NCBI GenBank assembly: GCA_030533445.1 | Contig: CM060080.1 | Coordinates: 38,605,880-38,669,879 of the forward strand | Direction: 5' to 3' | Length of the DNA: 64,000 bases | Origin: Cyprinodon diabolis | Lineage: Eukaryota > Chordata > Actinopteri > Cyprinodontiformes > Cyprinodontidae | Shown here: positions 24,352 to 37,886 of the stretch, piece after piece | Position numbering within the stretch: the first letter of the stretch is position 1 | Layout: each line of letters opens with the position of its first letter | The notes under the pieces: generated by a model | Databases searched by the model: none | What the model was told of the DNA's origin: nothing | The model's input: the letters and a program-made list of their open reading frames with translations, nothing else | Made by a program: the position numbers and the translations under genes

Positions 24352-24800
24352 AGTATTTGACCCCTTGCTGATTTTGAAGGTTTACCCACTTACAAAGAAT
24401 GCAACAATCTATCATTTTAATCATATGTACATTCTAACAGTGAAAGACAGAATCCCAAAGAAAATTCCAGAAATTCACATCATATGAATTTATTAAAATT
24501 GATACCATCTGATGAGGAAAAACAAGTGTTTGACCCCCCTGGACAAACAGCATGTCAATATTTTGTAGAAAAGCCATTATTGGCTCATTTCACTCCGACA
24601 AAAGAGAAACTCATTTTATTCATGGCGTCTGTCATCAACTCGAACAGACCAAGGCAAGCATGAGGCAGAGAAAAATTTCCAGAGGAGCTGAAAAGTTTTT
24701 GGGAGTCAAAGAAGTTAGATAGGAACACATTGTTACAAGGTTGGAGATAAAGGGAAGAACAGGAGCATCCGGAACAGAAAAGATATATTTAATAATAAAT
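24352..24800. repeat. Remnant Tc1 end and LINE ORF1 continuation
   Basis: 24352-24560 has Tc1-end-like motifs ('agtatttgacc', 'aagtgtttgaccccc'). 24580-24800 translates in part as KEKLILFMASVINSNRP, which resembles the C-terminal part of fish LINE ORF1 proteins and so may continue the ORF1 fragment left of the young Tc1. It is heavily decayed. Confidence 0.4.
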
Positions 24801-24833
24801 AGTAATTATATTAGACAATTGGTTATATTAATT

Positions 24834-24975
24834 CAATTCAGTTTATTTCTATAGCGCCAATTCACAACACAAGTCATCTCAAGGCACTTTCCAGTTCACC
24901 AGATCAGATTGATTCAAAGTTTCTATCTAAGGAAAACCAGCTGATTGCATCGACTCATTGACTCAAATACAATCC
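24834..24975 (+). repeat. Interspersed repeat ('TTCAGTTTATTTCTATAGCGCC' family), copy 2
   Basis: The copy begins 'ttcagtttatttctatagcg' and ends near 'gcatcgactcattgactc'. It is the same family as 14089-14236 in the opposite orientation. It carries no coding content. Confidence 0.65.
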
Positions 24976-25939
24976 CTCACACTAAGCATTTTATAGGTGT
25001 AAAGTAAAGTAGATACATTTATCTTTTGTATACAGTCATTTTGTTCCACAATCCATAACAGTAAGTGGCAGAAATGAACTTTTAAATTGTTTGCCAACCA
25101 CCATTAAACATCACAAAAGAAGGTCTGTTTAAAGCACAGAGAGCTTCATGAAGAACAATGATTCTGGAAGATAGATCGGTTAATCCACAATGCGTATTCG
25201 TATTTTGTTTCACATTTGAGACGCACGCATTTGACTGTGCTTCGGGACGGGGTGACCATATGTAGGCTGGTGTAGATGGAAAAATAAAAAATAATACAAA
25301 ACACTAGGTTTGGTGTAAAAGCAACACAGTTCATCACCCTGAATACACCATACCCACTGTCTAACATGGTGGTGGCAGCATCATGGTCTGGGCCTGCTTT
25401 TCTTCAGCAGAAACATGGGAGGTGATTAAAATTGATGGGAAGATGGACGGAGCCAAAGACTGAAGCATTCTAGAAGAAAACCTGTTGGGGTCTGCAAAAG
25501 ACCTGAGACTGGAGCGGGGAAATATCTTCCAACAAGACAATGATCCAAATGTACTATGGAATGGTTCACAAATAAATGTATCCTCACGGAGCTCCAGCTG
25601 TTTTGCAGGAAGAATGGGCAAAAAAGTCAGTCTCTCGATGTGCAAAACTGATAGAGACAGCAGCAATAGCGGGTGGAATCATTTTGCATGCCAGATGTTT
25701 CAGTGTATTTCTAAAAAAGTTTAAAATATCACATACTTTTTTTTTCCACTTCATGATTGTGTCCCACTATTTGGTTCTCCACAAAGAAGTCCATTTCTAT
25801 ATCTTTATGTTTGAGGCCTGAAATGTGGCAAAAAGTTCAATGGGGCCGATTAGTTTGACCAGGCACTGCATACGCAAACAGGCCAGTCTGTAACTATAGA
25901 ACTGATCGGTAAAAAAATAAAATAAAATCAACTAAAAAA

Positions 25940-26250
25940 TGGGCTGCTCAGTGATGCCGTGGGTAGCACTGCTGCCTTGCAGCAAGAAGGTTCTGGGTTT
26001 GATTCCTGGCCCAGGGTCTTTCTGCATGGAGTTTGCATGTTCTCCCTGTGCATGTGTGGGTTCTCTCTGGGTACTCCAGCTTCCTCCCACAGTCCAAAAA
26101 CATGACTGTTAGGTTAATTGGTTTCTCTAAATTGTCATTAGGTGTGAGTGTGTGCATGAATGGTTGTGTGTCTCTGTGTTGCACTGCAATGGACTGGAGA
26201 CCTGTCCAGGGTGGACCCCGCCTCTCGCCCACTGACTGCTGGAGATAAAA
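25940..26250 (+). repeat. tRNA-derived SINE-like repeat with conserved tail
   Basis: The head contains 'gtgggtagcactgctgcctt' and 'gttctgggtttgattcctgg' (A- and B-box-like). The long conserved body reads 'gagtttgcatgttctccctg' to 'ctggagacctgtccagggtg', a very common fish repeat. No tRNA function is expected. Confidence 0.65.
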
Positions 26251-26544
26251 AAACATTTTTGCAGGATATTTTCATATATATCCTATCTAATGTTCTTACT
26301 CCCTGCAATTGTGTTTAAAAATCTCCACTTATATCAGCACGGTGTAGATTATGCTATGCACTGAAAGTGGTTTTAATAAGCCTTATAGGAAAAGTGGATC
26401 TAATGTTGTGTGATGTGTTACATTTAAATGTCAACTTTTGACCTTAGAAACTAAAGGAATTACAGCACTAAATTATATGGCAAACAATATCTGTGTACTG
26501 TAGGAGAGAGATATTTTCCATTGTGTGATTTAAAGGCTATCAAG

Positions 26545-26670
26545 TCAGCAGTTAGAGCGAAGGACCCATGTATGGAGGCCTTAGTCTTTGACGCAGCCGA
26601 CCCGGGTTCAAATCCGGCCTGTTTCCTGCCAGCCTACTGTCAGAAAAACAAGCCACTAGTGCTGTAAAAT
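26545..26670 (+). repeat. tRNA-derived SINE, family with tail 'cctgtcagcctactgt', copy 2
   Basis: The A-box-like 'tcagcagttagagcgaagg' and B-box-like 'gggttcaaatcc' are followed by 'cctgccagcctactgtcag' and 'acaagccactagtgctg'. The same tail occurs at 21433-21612 on the other strand. From 26671 to the first adhesion GPCR exon I see only AT-rich sequence. Confidence 0.6.
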
Positions 26671-27316
26671 AAATAAATAGTTTGGAATCCAGTCCTTTTT
26701 TAGTTTAACCTTCAGCAAGTTTTTTATTAAAAAAAATAAGCCAAACATTTAAAAATATATTTATCACAAATGCATCACTTTAACCGTTTGGCACAAAATA
26801 ACGCTTTAAAGCCTATTTGAAATTAGATTTTTAAAAGCATGTTTCAGTTTTGTATGCGATCTATGTGGTGTTCCTACTGTGTTAAAATTCTATCTGGCTG
26901 CATATATAGAGCAGGGTTTAAAGATGCCATCATCTTCCACTTATCTAAGATTATAGTGAAGTGCTTGCAATTCTACAATTAACAAGAAGATCCCAAGTCA
27001 GAAGTTTTTTAGTCCCAATAGATTCATCGCTCTGTTTCTACTGAAAAAAAAGGTAAACCCCTTTTTTCCAAACACCACCTTTAATTCTGAGCCTAACATA
27101 CAATAAATGATCTAATCTATCCCTTTACCTCAAGGCCAACAGATCAGTACACTGCTACAATATAGTCCATGTGTTTGCTATACCTGCTTAAACTAGTATC
27201 AGCACACTGGAAGGCTAGTGCTTGTTTTTTATTGTTTTATTTATTTTTTTAATCAATGTAGTGAATCGATTCAAACTTTGAAATTCTCGTTTTTACTGCT
27301 TTATTGCAGGAGCAAA

Positions 27317-30300
27317 ATGCGTATCTTCATGTTTCTCATAATGGTGACTCTAAGCATCAATCAGGTTTGTCATCGTCTATTAAAATTTTCTAAAAATCAG
27401 ACTGAAAACTGAATTTATTTTTTTTTTTTTCCTTTACAGGCTGCAGAAGCAGGTAAAGACGAAACCTTTTATGCGGCTGTCACATCATTTTACATTTGCT
27501 GCTGTGTTAAATAATCAGCATGTGAAGTGGCATGACGTTTGGTCCACCTTCTATCTAGTGTGTGAATTTGGATAAAATGAGAGGAAATAAGGTGAACAAA
27601 CATTGCAGGAATAAGGGCCTCTCTTTATTTAATGTATTGTTTCCCATTTAATCATCACCAGACCATCGTAGGAGGAAATTTCTATTCTCTATAGCAGGGG
27701 TCTTCAATGTTTTCCAGGCCATGGACCCCCAAAATGATGACAAGATGGAGCAGGGACCCCCTAATTATATATATTATATGAAATTGTATTATATCAAACT
27801 GGTCCTACAGTCACTCTATTACAGATGGAGTAATGTAACTAAAGTAATCCCTCCCTGGGATTATTAAAGTATTTCTGATTCCTGGTTGATGGGACAGGTG
27901 TTGTGAATGAAACGGTCCCCAGCTTGTGTCGCTGAATGTGAGCATTGATGACTGAAAGACATCTTCTGCCTCCATTTATCTGTTTACTTCAGTGTGTTGA
28001 ATTCACGTTAAAGTGTATTTAAAGACATTTCAATATTTCAATTAGTGGAAAAAAAAATTTTTTTGGGAATATAAAAAAAATTCTAATCAACTAAAACTTT
28101 CACGACCCCCATGCAGTACCACCGCGGACCCCCTAGGGGTCGCGGACCCCCTGTTGAAGACCTCCGCTCTATAGACAGCCCAACAGGCGGTTAAATAGCT
28201 TGTAGTTGAATTAATCAGACAGGAGTTCCCGCCGCAGTGCTTTTGCAGGTACATGAGGCATTTGGCGTGCTGAGGTGAGTGAATTCAAATCATTGCAGAC
28301 TGTGTAGCTTAACATCAGAGAAGCAGTGTTATCAGGGCGTCACATGCTGCATGTGTTTGGTATATACAGTATTTTGCATCAAATGCCAGGTAATTTAGTG
28401 CAAAAAAATGTGAAATCTTGCTTTACTTTAACTCACAAACATATCCTGATATATCAGTTTCCATTTGAGATGTGGCTCCTCATATGCTACAGAAATGCAA
28501 GGTGTGACAGGGTCGGTCCTGTTCCTTAAGCATCTTAGTGTTTCTAAGGTTTCACTGTCTCTTCTGTATGTTTCAGCTCGCTCAAACCAAATGTATTACG
28601 CCAAAATGACAATAGACAAAAGTGCCCTGGAATATATCACTGAAAAACTAAACTTTTCAGTGAGTGATGACAAACTGAACATCGAGGATGTTAAAATTAC
28701 AACAGGTAAAATAGAAATAGACTCTGAAGTCTGATTTAATCCAAATTATTTAATTATTGCATCTTTTCTTTTCTTATTTTACTTTATTATGTTTTTGTCT
28801 CCCCTAATAAGAGTGCAGTATGCAGAATGACACCTCCAACAAGTCGTGTAAGTGCAGAGAAGGCCACAGATGGAGTGATGAAGCTTGTCAGGAGAAGCAC
28901 TGCTGCGGTCAGGATGCTTGTGTCCTCCCGGTAACATCGGTTCACATGTGCATTTTAAGCTCTGCAGGCATGTTGGACTTTTGCTGTTTTGTTTGCTTTC
29001 CCAAAACAAAAAAAGAAACTGACCAACCATTAAAATTTATGTTTTAATAGTTGGCATCACAGGGCAACTCAAAATGAAAGATTCCACGTATCAAGACTGT
29101 CTGACCTCTAAGACGTCACCAGGTTATCGGAAATGTCATGATGACCTGTTGAAATTGGTAATACATTCTAATAAAATTAACAGGAAATGTTTTCATTTGA
29201 TACCTTTTAGAAAGCCATGACTTGATCCAGTTCATTTATTTTTAGATGAAAGCTTTTTACAGTGAAATAAGAGGATTTGACTCTCTGAAAATAGAAGGCT
29301 TCAGGTACTTTTTTGTACAGTAATAAGCAGAATATGTACATGGATGTGTTTGGAAAATGTTACAAAGGAATCTATTTGTTTTTCACTGAAGTATCGGAAG
29401 CATTGTCACCGATTTCGCAATGAAGATCGTCTCCGGAAATGTTTCGCAACGTTTGTTTGAGCAATCCAAAATGCTGTCTAAGAATCTGTCTGCTGAAATG
29501 ATACTGGAGACAACAGGTAAGTACTTTGCATCTATTTGGTTGCATATGTTCACTTGCTAAAATACAGGGTAGTTTGTGTGCAAGGCATACGTACAGCGGG
29601 TGAAATAAGTATTGACCTTCGCCACCATTTTTCTCAGTGTAAATATTTCTAGAGGCGCTATTGAGATGGCATTTTCACCAGATATCGGTAACAATCTAAT
29701 CCACACATACAAAGAAATCAAACCATTGATGTCCAGAAATTAAGTAATGTTTAATAATGAGGAATGGCACTGGGAAAAATTATTAAACAGGTGAAGAAAG
29801 GGAGGCGCAAAAAGGAATGAAAAACCAAGACAGTGGCTGAAATCTCTCAGTGATTAAGAAAGCAGTCCTGCCTCTTGTCAGTGCAAATTAATAACAGCTA
29901 GTTCAGTCCCACATGAGGACGTATAAAAAGGTGACTCTGGTATCACACAAGAAACATGTCATGGGTGAAAGTAAAGAGCTTTCTCAAGATCTTGAGCATT
30001 GGTTACATAAGAGTTTCTAAACTTGTGAATGTTCCGGTAAGCACTGTTGGGGCTATAATCCGGAAGTGGAAAGATCATTTCACCACAAACCGACCACGAC
30101 CAGGTGCTCCTCACAAGACTTATAATTTAACTTTATTGATCTTACATTAGATACATTTATTTCTGCATTTAACCCGTCCCCTTGGGCTGCCATTGTGTGG
30201 TGCCCGGGGAGCAGTGTGGGGTTAAGGGTCTTGCTCTATGTGTGGATTGCAGTTTGTAGGGATTAAAACGGGTACTTGCAACCTTCTCAGAGCACAGACA

Positions 30301-33300
30301 CGCTGCTCTAACCACTAGGCCAAAGCTCCCTTTCTGACAGAGGGGTGAAAAGATTTATCAGAAGAGTTGTCCAAGAGCCAAAGACCACTTGTGGAGAGCT
30401 TCAGAAAGAGCTGGAATTAGCAGGTACAATTGTTTCAAAGAAAATAAGTAATGCACTCAATCGCCATGGCCTGTATGCACGCTCATCACGCAAGACTCCA
30501 CTGCTGAAGAAAAAGCATGTTGAAGCTAGTTTAAAGTTTGTTTCACAACATTTTGATAAGCCTGTGAAATACTGGGAGACCAAAATTGAACTCTTTAGAT
30601 GCCATAATATGGATCAAGTTTGGAGGTGGGAACATCATGGCATGGAGCTGTTTTTTAGCATATGGTACTGGCAAACATCAAATAACTGAAGGAAGGATGA
30701 ATGGAAAAATGTCTAGAAACATTCGTGATAAGAATTTGCCACCGCCTAACCAATCTGCTACCAGAATGGTGAAAAACATTGGTGGACATTTCAGCAAGAC
30801 AATGACCCCAAACACATTGCTAAGGAAACTCAATAGGTTTGAGACAAATAAAATCAAGCTGCTAGAATGTCCCAGCCAATCATCTGACTCGAATCCAATA
30901 GAAAATGTCATGAAACGAGGACAGATGGACCCAGTATTCAAGGAGACAGTCAGTGGGCAAGTTCAAAACGTGTATTTAATGAAAAACAAAACTAAAAGGG
31001 GAGCTGCTAGGATCTGTGGCATGCGGCGACTGCAGATGGGAGGCGGGGCACCGCCCAATCATAGACACTCTGTTGTGGGAGAAACACAGGTAAGTGACCA
31101 CAATCATCACAATCTTCTGACAGAAGATGATTATCTGAGTTGGTCGCTTACCTGGTTTAACAGTCCAGTCCAAGAGTGTCCCCAGTGCTGCAGTCCAAGA
31201 GGATTTGCAGGAAGCAGATCCTGTTCAGGGATTCAGAACAGATAGGAACAGACAGAACAGGCAGGATCCAGATCAGGCAGGAGCAGACAGGTGACAGGAT
31301 CCAGGCTTCCAGGCAAAAACAAGCTCCCAGACAGGTTCAGAGTCTGACAGGGTCCGGAAGCGTGACCGGGTGGCCACACACAGGAGCAGACAGAATCAGG
31401 TGCAGACGGGCAGGCACAGTGGCAGATGGTAGCCGAGACAGGACGTGGAACCAGAACTGAATGCAGGACCTTTAAACTGGTCTCCAGCTTGGAGCCAGGC
31501 TTACTTGGATAAAAACTGAACCTCCCCGAGTACAGAGCCAAAAACCCAGAGGGCTCAGCAGGGGAGGAACAGCGGACGATCAGGAGACGAGACAGACACA
31601 AAACCCTCTATTCACTGGCCCCCAGGATCCAGGACAAGAACCTTGGAATCAAATGAACAGAATTGGATCTAACAGAAAAGCAAATAATGATCTGGCCCTG
31701 AATGCTCAGGCTGAAGAAAATATAAACCAAAGGAAACAGGTGAGAGGAATAAATGATAATTGAGGCAGGGAGGGAAAACGACAGGTGAAAGAAATAAAAA
31801 ATTAAGGGAGAGCAAACAGGGCAGATCATGACAGAAAAACTATGGAAATAGAATAGAATAATTTTACAGATTATGTACAGCTATAGTTGAGAAGTGTGTT
31901 TAAGTGGTGTTGGATCCGTTGGTTGTTGTTGGAAAGAACTAAAGATCAGAGTTCATAGAAGAAGCCCCACCAAACCTTCACGATCTGAAGACAGTTTGTG
32001 TGGAAGAATGGGCCAAAATCACACCTGAGCAATACATGCGACTCATTTCTCCATACAGGAGGCATACTGAAGCTTCCATTACCAACAAAGGCTTTTGTGC
32101 AAAGTATTGAATAAATTTCAGTAAGTGTGTTCAATGCACATTATTACACATAAGTTTATTTCTGGATATCTATGGTTTGATTTCGTTGTATGTGTGGATT
32201 GCTTGGATTGTTACCAACATCTGGTGGAAATTTCATGTCAATAGCACCTCTAGAAATATATTTACTGAGAAAAATGGTGATAGTTTAAATACTTATTTTA
32301 TCCGCTGTATATTTTGGAATTGTGGCCAAGACTGATTGGGAGAAATCAGTCTTTTTTCAAACATATTGAGACATTTCTTTAATGTTGCTTTCAGCTACTT
32401 GGCAGCATCTCTGACTAATTTCTATCATGTCTTTTTTTGAATTAAAAAAAAAAAAAGTTTTTACCCAGATTTTATTCCCATCTCATGTTCGGATCCTTTT
32501 ACACTTCTTTGTGGTTTGGTTAAAGGAGGAAACAATTAGAACATGCTGAGCCACCTGAACCATATTCAGGCTAGCCAAGTTCTCTAAAAGTGAGGAAAAT
32601 TATGAAGTGAAATACAAAGGTTCATTCATTAAACCAGTTTAGTGGGATCATGCTTGTGCTGCCTCTGTAGTGAAGCTTTTTTTTCATATCTAAAAGCAAA
32701 ATTTTTTATATTGTCAGTATAAAGATATGCTAAAATTTATCATGGTTTAGTTTGTTTTTTTTTTCTTTCTTTTTTGAGACTATACATTCTTAGAAAGTAT
32801 AAGTTTTTAAATCCCTCATCCTTTCAGGTGTCGTCAATTTGATATTACCAAGTCAACCAGTAAGGTACAACGCTTCCACTAAAATCGAGTGTACAACATT
32901 GGAAGACCTGAATGCTGAGCCAAAGTGGAATCTGAAAAGAGATGGTAAAGAGTTTCTTATAACTAATGGAAGAATCTCAACGTTGACGAAAGAAGCAAAA
33001 AACAGCTCCATTGAATTAAAAACAACAGATGAACTCTGGGAAGGTATGTTTGTTAACGTTACAATATTTCATATCTTTTGCTTGCAAAAATATTAACTTA
33101 ATTTATCAAAATAATGTGTTTTTGTATCGTTTTCCAAAAATGGAGCTCTATGTGTCTTATCTCTAAAGCTGCATTGTTATAAATTAAGCATAATATGCAT
33201 GAATCTCTGCCCAGTCAGTGGTCCAGTCACCCTTTGGGAAGAAACACTGCCTTTTTCCTCAGAGCGCTTCCACACCTTGCTGATTTAGCCAGAGTATGCC

Positions 33301-35803
33301 TGATGAGGTCCCAGAATCTTATAAAACACTGTCAAACGCTGAACTTTCTATGTATTTTTTCAATTTTGGGCATATACATAGATTAGTTATAAAGAGTCCA
33401 GAACTTCTGGCAGCGTAATGCCCATGAAATGTCACAAGCCAGTGTCCTGAGTGGGTAAGCAATTCGCCCAGAGGTACCTTACATGCATAAAAAGATGTCT
33501 TTCAGCGGGGTGTTAACCTAGCTGCTGTTTACCGCCTGCCATAAAAAGAAAGAATACAAAACAAAAAGAAAGAATGATTTGCAATCGCAGCAGATTCAGA
33601 GTCATGTCTGCTAGGAAGTTTATTGGTCATGGGCGTGAACGCAGGGAGGATCCATCACACTAACTTCACACTCACTCTATGATGGGGATGAAGTCTGGAG
33701 GAGAACTGACCCTGACCTCCTGTGAACCCCCTTTATACCAAAACGCTTCCAATACGCCATTATACAGTAACTGGAAGTTAGAAACATGTTAAGCGCTCGT
33801 CTGGAACACGTCAAATACATTGATGTGCGTTGGAGGAAAGTTCTTGATAAGTTACACATAAGTTATGCACAAGTTACTCATAGGATTTGGATACGCTAGA
33901 TGACATGATTTATGAGTAACTTACACATAACGTATGTCAATGATCAGATAACTTACGTGTAACTTATACACCACGTATGAGCGTATGCTGGCATACCTCT
34001 TGAAGTACATGCCGTATGTTGATGTGTGCCAGTGTGTTTCAGCGTACTGCTGCTCATAACTTATACAAAACCTACCCATAACTTATCCAACGCATGCCAG
34101 CGTTTTTGCCAGATTTTCCGTACATCAGGCATACGCTGCTCTAAATATCAAGGTGTGACAGGAGCTTTACTATGAGCACTGACCTTTATGTGTTTTATAA
34201 AGATATTGAATAATAGACAAACACTGTGAAGCTAAATTGGTCTCAGTTTCCACAAGTACACACATATGATTCATACATGCACAGTACATGCTCCAAACAC
34301 ACACACACCACGATTCACGCAAGACTACAATATTCACACATGCACAGCACATGATTCGCAGAGGTATTTCTGGTCCATAAACAATTATAAATTAAATTAC
34401 AAAGTACCAGTGGTCTTTAAACTTCACTGCATTTGTGTTTGGAGTTTTTAGTCTCTCCTGATGTGCCTCAATACACATGCATTTTTTAAAACATGGGATG
34501 GTTTAAAACCAATCACAGAGCGCCCTTGTATAAGCCAAGAAACAAGCACAAGGAAGAGCAACTCAAAAACACAACAAACCATAAAAACAACCACAAAGAC
34601 ACAGAATTACAAAGAAACTAAAAATAAACTTAAACAGAAGGCAGAACTCTGACAGTTGAACTAAAAACCGAAAGTGAAAACTTGAACGGAACCAAAAATC
34701 TGGATCAACAGATCATGACAGTATCACTGTTGCTTTACATTTGGGTGCAGAAGTCACCCAGCAGACGGCACTGTCCAGTTTCCTCCGTCCAGTCAAGAAC
34801 ATTAAGCAGACTGGCTGCTGGTTTCTATAACCCAGCCAAAAGGCCAAGACAACAGACAGTGTTCTTTCTCCTTTCTAATAGCATGTGGATGCAACTAGCC
34901 TGTGTGTATAATTGAGGTGTACTATTTCTAGCAGGTATAGCTCTACCTCTTCTACAGGCTTGGGCTTCTTGTCCTCCAGAGTCTGCTTAAGTTTCTTGGT
35001 ATTAGGTTGCCAATGCCTCTCTTTGCCTAGTGTGCATCATAGTTCCTCTGGCCGATAGCGGGCCAACTGAGGAATGACCTATGACCCTTGGCAAGTGCAT
35101 CTCAGGCTTGGGCTGTGTAGCGGCCAGTAGCCTTAACTCAAAAAACATAAACATGCAAAAAGCAAAACTTTAGCAAACTGAAGAAACCTGAAAACTTAAA
35201 TCAATTCTAAAACAAACTATGTAATTAACAAAAGTTGCCATTATCTCAGATTTACATTGAGGAGCTGTAACAATGCTCTGTAAAAGTTTGCCATTTTAGT
35301 TAAACTAAGAAGTCAAGTTCCCTTAATGCTAATCTGTGTTTTGCGACTGGTTGTAGCCCTAAGTCATTCTCATTATTTAGGCAACTACTGTGCATTTGTT
35401 AGTGCTTTACTTGTCAAAAACAGTAGGACATTAGAAATAATCTTGATTTAATGTTTTTTATATAATGCCTGTCTAATCCTGTGAGATATTTTTTACACAT
35501 GCTGCCTCTGTCTGAATCCTCCTCCTATTTACCTAGGAGTGTACATATGTCTCTTTGAACAACATATAAACAAAACAATAATAAAAAACAAAGCCAGTGC
35601 GGCATTGGATGTATGCCTCCTACCCAAGATTGAAATTTCTGCAGAGCCAAGATTTCCTCGTTGCACAACTACTGAGGACCTCTTTCATGTCAATGTGAAA
35701 TGTAAGATAAAGAAAACCACTGAAAATTACACTGTGGAATGGACTGAAGGTGTCTCTCCAAACGACAACACTGATGGTAGGAAAATCAATGTCTTGTTTA
35801 TAC

Positions 35804-35838
<35 letters not shown>

Positions 35839-36996
35839 TGTATGTATGTATGTATGTATGTATGTACGTATGTATGTATGTATGTATGTACGTATGTATG
35901 TACGTATGTATGTAAGTATGTACGTATGTATGTACGTATGTATGTACTATGTATGTATGTACGTATGTATGTAAGTATGTACGTATGTATGTACGTATGT
36001 ATGTACGTATGTATGTATGTACATATGTATGTACGTATGTATGTATGTATGTACGTATGTATGTACGTATGTATGTATGTACGTATGTATGTACGTATGT
36101 ATGTACGTATGTATGTATGTATGTATGTATGTATGTATGTATGTATGTACAGTATGTATGTATATATGTACGTATGTACGTATGTATGTAAGTATGTACG
36201 TATGTATGTACGTATGTATGTACGTATGTATGTATGTACGTATGTATGTACGTATGTATGTATGTATGTACGTATGTATGTACGTATGTATGTATGTACG
36301 TATGTATGTACGTATGTATGTATGTATGTATGTATATATGTACGTATGTATGTATGTACGTATGTATGTACGTATGTATGTATATATGTACGTATGTATG
36401 TACGTATGTATGTACGTATGTATGTACGTACGTATGTGCATATGTATGTACGTATGTATGTACGTATGTACGTACGTATGTATGTACATATGTATGTACG
36501 TATGTATGTATGTACGTATGTATGTACGTATGTATGTACATATGTATGTACGTACGTATGTACGTACGTATGTATGTATGTATGTACGTACGTATGTACG
36601 TATGTATGTACGTATGTACGTATGTATGTATGTATGTATGTACGTATGTACGTATGTACATATGTATGTACGTACGTATGTACGTACATACATACGTACG
36701 TACATACGTACGTACATAAATACATACGTACGTATGTACGTACGTATGTATGTATGTACGTATGTATGTATGTACGTATGTATGTACGTATGTATGTATG
36801 TACGTATGTATGTATGTATGTATGTATGTATGTATGTATGTATGTATGTATGTATGTACGTATGTATGTATGTATGTATGTATGTATGTATGTATGTATG
36901 TATGTACATATGTATGTAAGTATGTATGTATGTACGTATGTATGTATGTATGTATGTATGTACGTGCGTATGTACGTATGTATGTACGTATGTATG

Positions 36997-37030
<34 letters not shown>

Positions 37031-37848
37031 TGTATGTATGTATGTATGTGTTTGTACAGTGAATCAAATAAGCATTTGAACGTCCTGCTATTTTGAGACA
37101 ATCTAAAAACCACAAGAAACCACAATATGTGATTTTTTAAACTATTTATTTGTATGATACAGCTGCAAATATGTATTTGAGCACTTATCTATCAGTTAGA
37201 GTTCTGACCCTCAAAGACCTGTTAGTCTGTCTCCAAAATGTCCACCTTCACGCCATTTAAATTCCTAAATTAGATGCACCTGTTTGAGGTCGTTAGCTGC
37301 ATAAAGCCCCCCGGTCACCCCATACAATCAGTAAGAATCCAGCTACTAACATGGCCAAGACCAAAGCTGTCCAAAAACACTAGAGACAAAATTATGCACC
37401 TCCACAAAGCTGGAAAGGGCTACGGGGAAATTGCCAAGCAGCTTGGAGAAAAAAGGTCCACTGTTGGAGCAATCATTAGAAAATGGAAGAAGGTAAACAT
37501 GACTGTAAATCCACCTTGGACTGGGGCTCCATGCAAGGTCTCACCTAACGGAGTCTCAATGATCCTAGGAAAGCTGAGAAATCAGCCCAGAACTACAATG
37601 CTGGACAATGATCTGAAAAGAGTTGGGACCACCGTTTCCAAGGTTACTGCTGGTAATACATTACAATACATAGAACTTTTTGGTCATAATTCCACTAACC
37701 GTGTTTGGAGGAAAAAGAATGATGAGTATGATGAGATGAGATTTTAGATTATGTCTCTCACAGTCGACATGCGCCTACGATTACAATTTTAGAACCCTCT
37801 ATGATTTCTAAGTGGGAGAACTTGCAAAATTGCAGGATGTTCAAATAC

Positions 37849-37886
<38 letters not shown>

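Larger units (their letters stand above)
21262..25868. mobile_element. Old Tc1-like element broken by later insertions (outer layer of nest)
   Basis: The left end near 21262 ('cagtgaaggtattcgatccc' then 'ttttgccacatttcagg') pairs with the right end at 25815-25868 ('cctgaaatgtggcaaaaagt' then 'gaccaggcactg'). The left half reads up to 'ctcagaggt' at about 21803. Its continuation, 'aggtctgtttaaagcacaga', resumes at about 25121. Transposase relics follow near 25370-25690, including NMVVAASWSGPAFLQQ, FQQDNDPN and EEWAKKS-like pieces. About 3.3 kb of later insertions separates the halves. Confidence 0.6.
29594..32307 (+). mobile_element. Tc1-like element with broken transposase, enlarged by two insertions
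   Basis: The ends 'cagcgggtgaaataagtatt' and 'aatacttattttatccgctg' are inverted repeats flanked by TA. Transposase pieces in order: [16 protein letters not shown] (near 30030), [20 protein letters not shown] (near 30360), [11 protein letters not shown] (near 30620), [12 protein letters not shown] (near 30880), and the C-terminal [20 protein letters not shown] (near 31995-32060). The frame is broken repeatedly. A SINE (30121-30330) and a block of about 0.95 kb (30920-31870) are inserted. The whole lies in the intron between 29516 and 32828. Confidence 0.75.

Noticed and set aside
26545..26620. Possible tRNA gene
   Set aside because: A- and B-box-like motifs are present, but the same head and tail recur at 21433-21612 with a SINE body, and no intact acceptor stem is visible.
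30586..31245. 219-codon frame in the receptor intron
   Set aside because: Its first half is broken Tc1 transposase and its second half runs into an unrelated insertion; it is not one protein.
35539..37125. Long open frames on both strands (up to 507 and 462 codons) of Met-Tyr-Val-Cys or His-Thr-Tyr-Ile repeats
   Set aside because: They are translations of a tetranucleotide array with no stop codon in any frame. Only the first part of the plus-strand frame (35539-35776) overlaps a real receptor exon.
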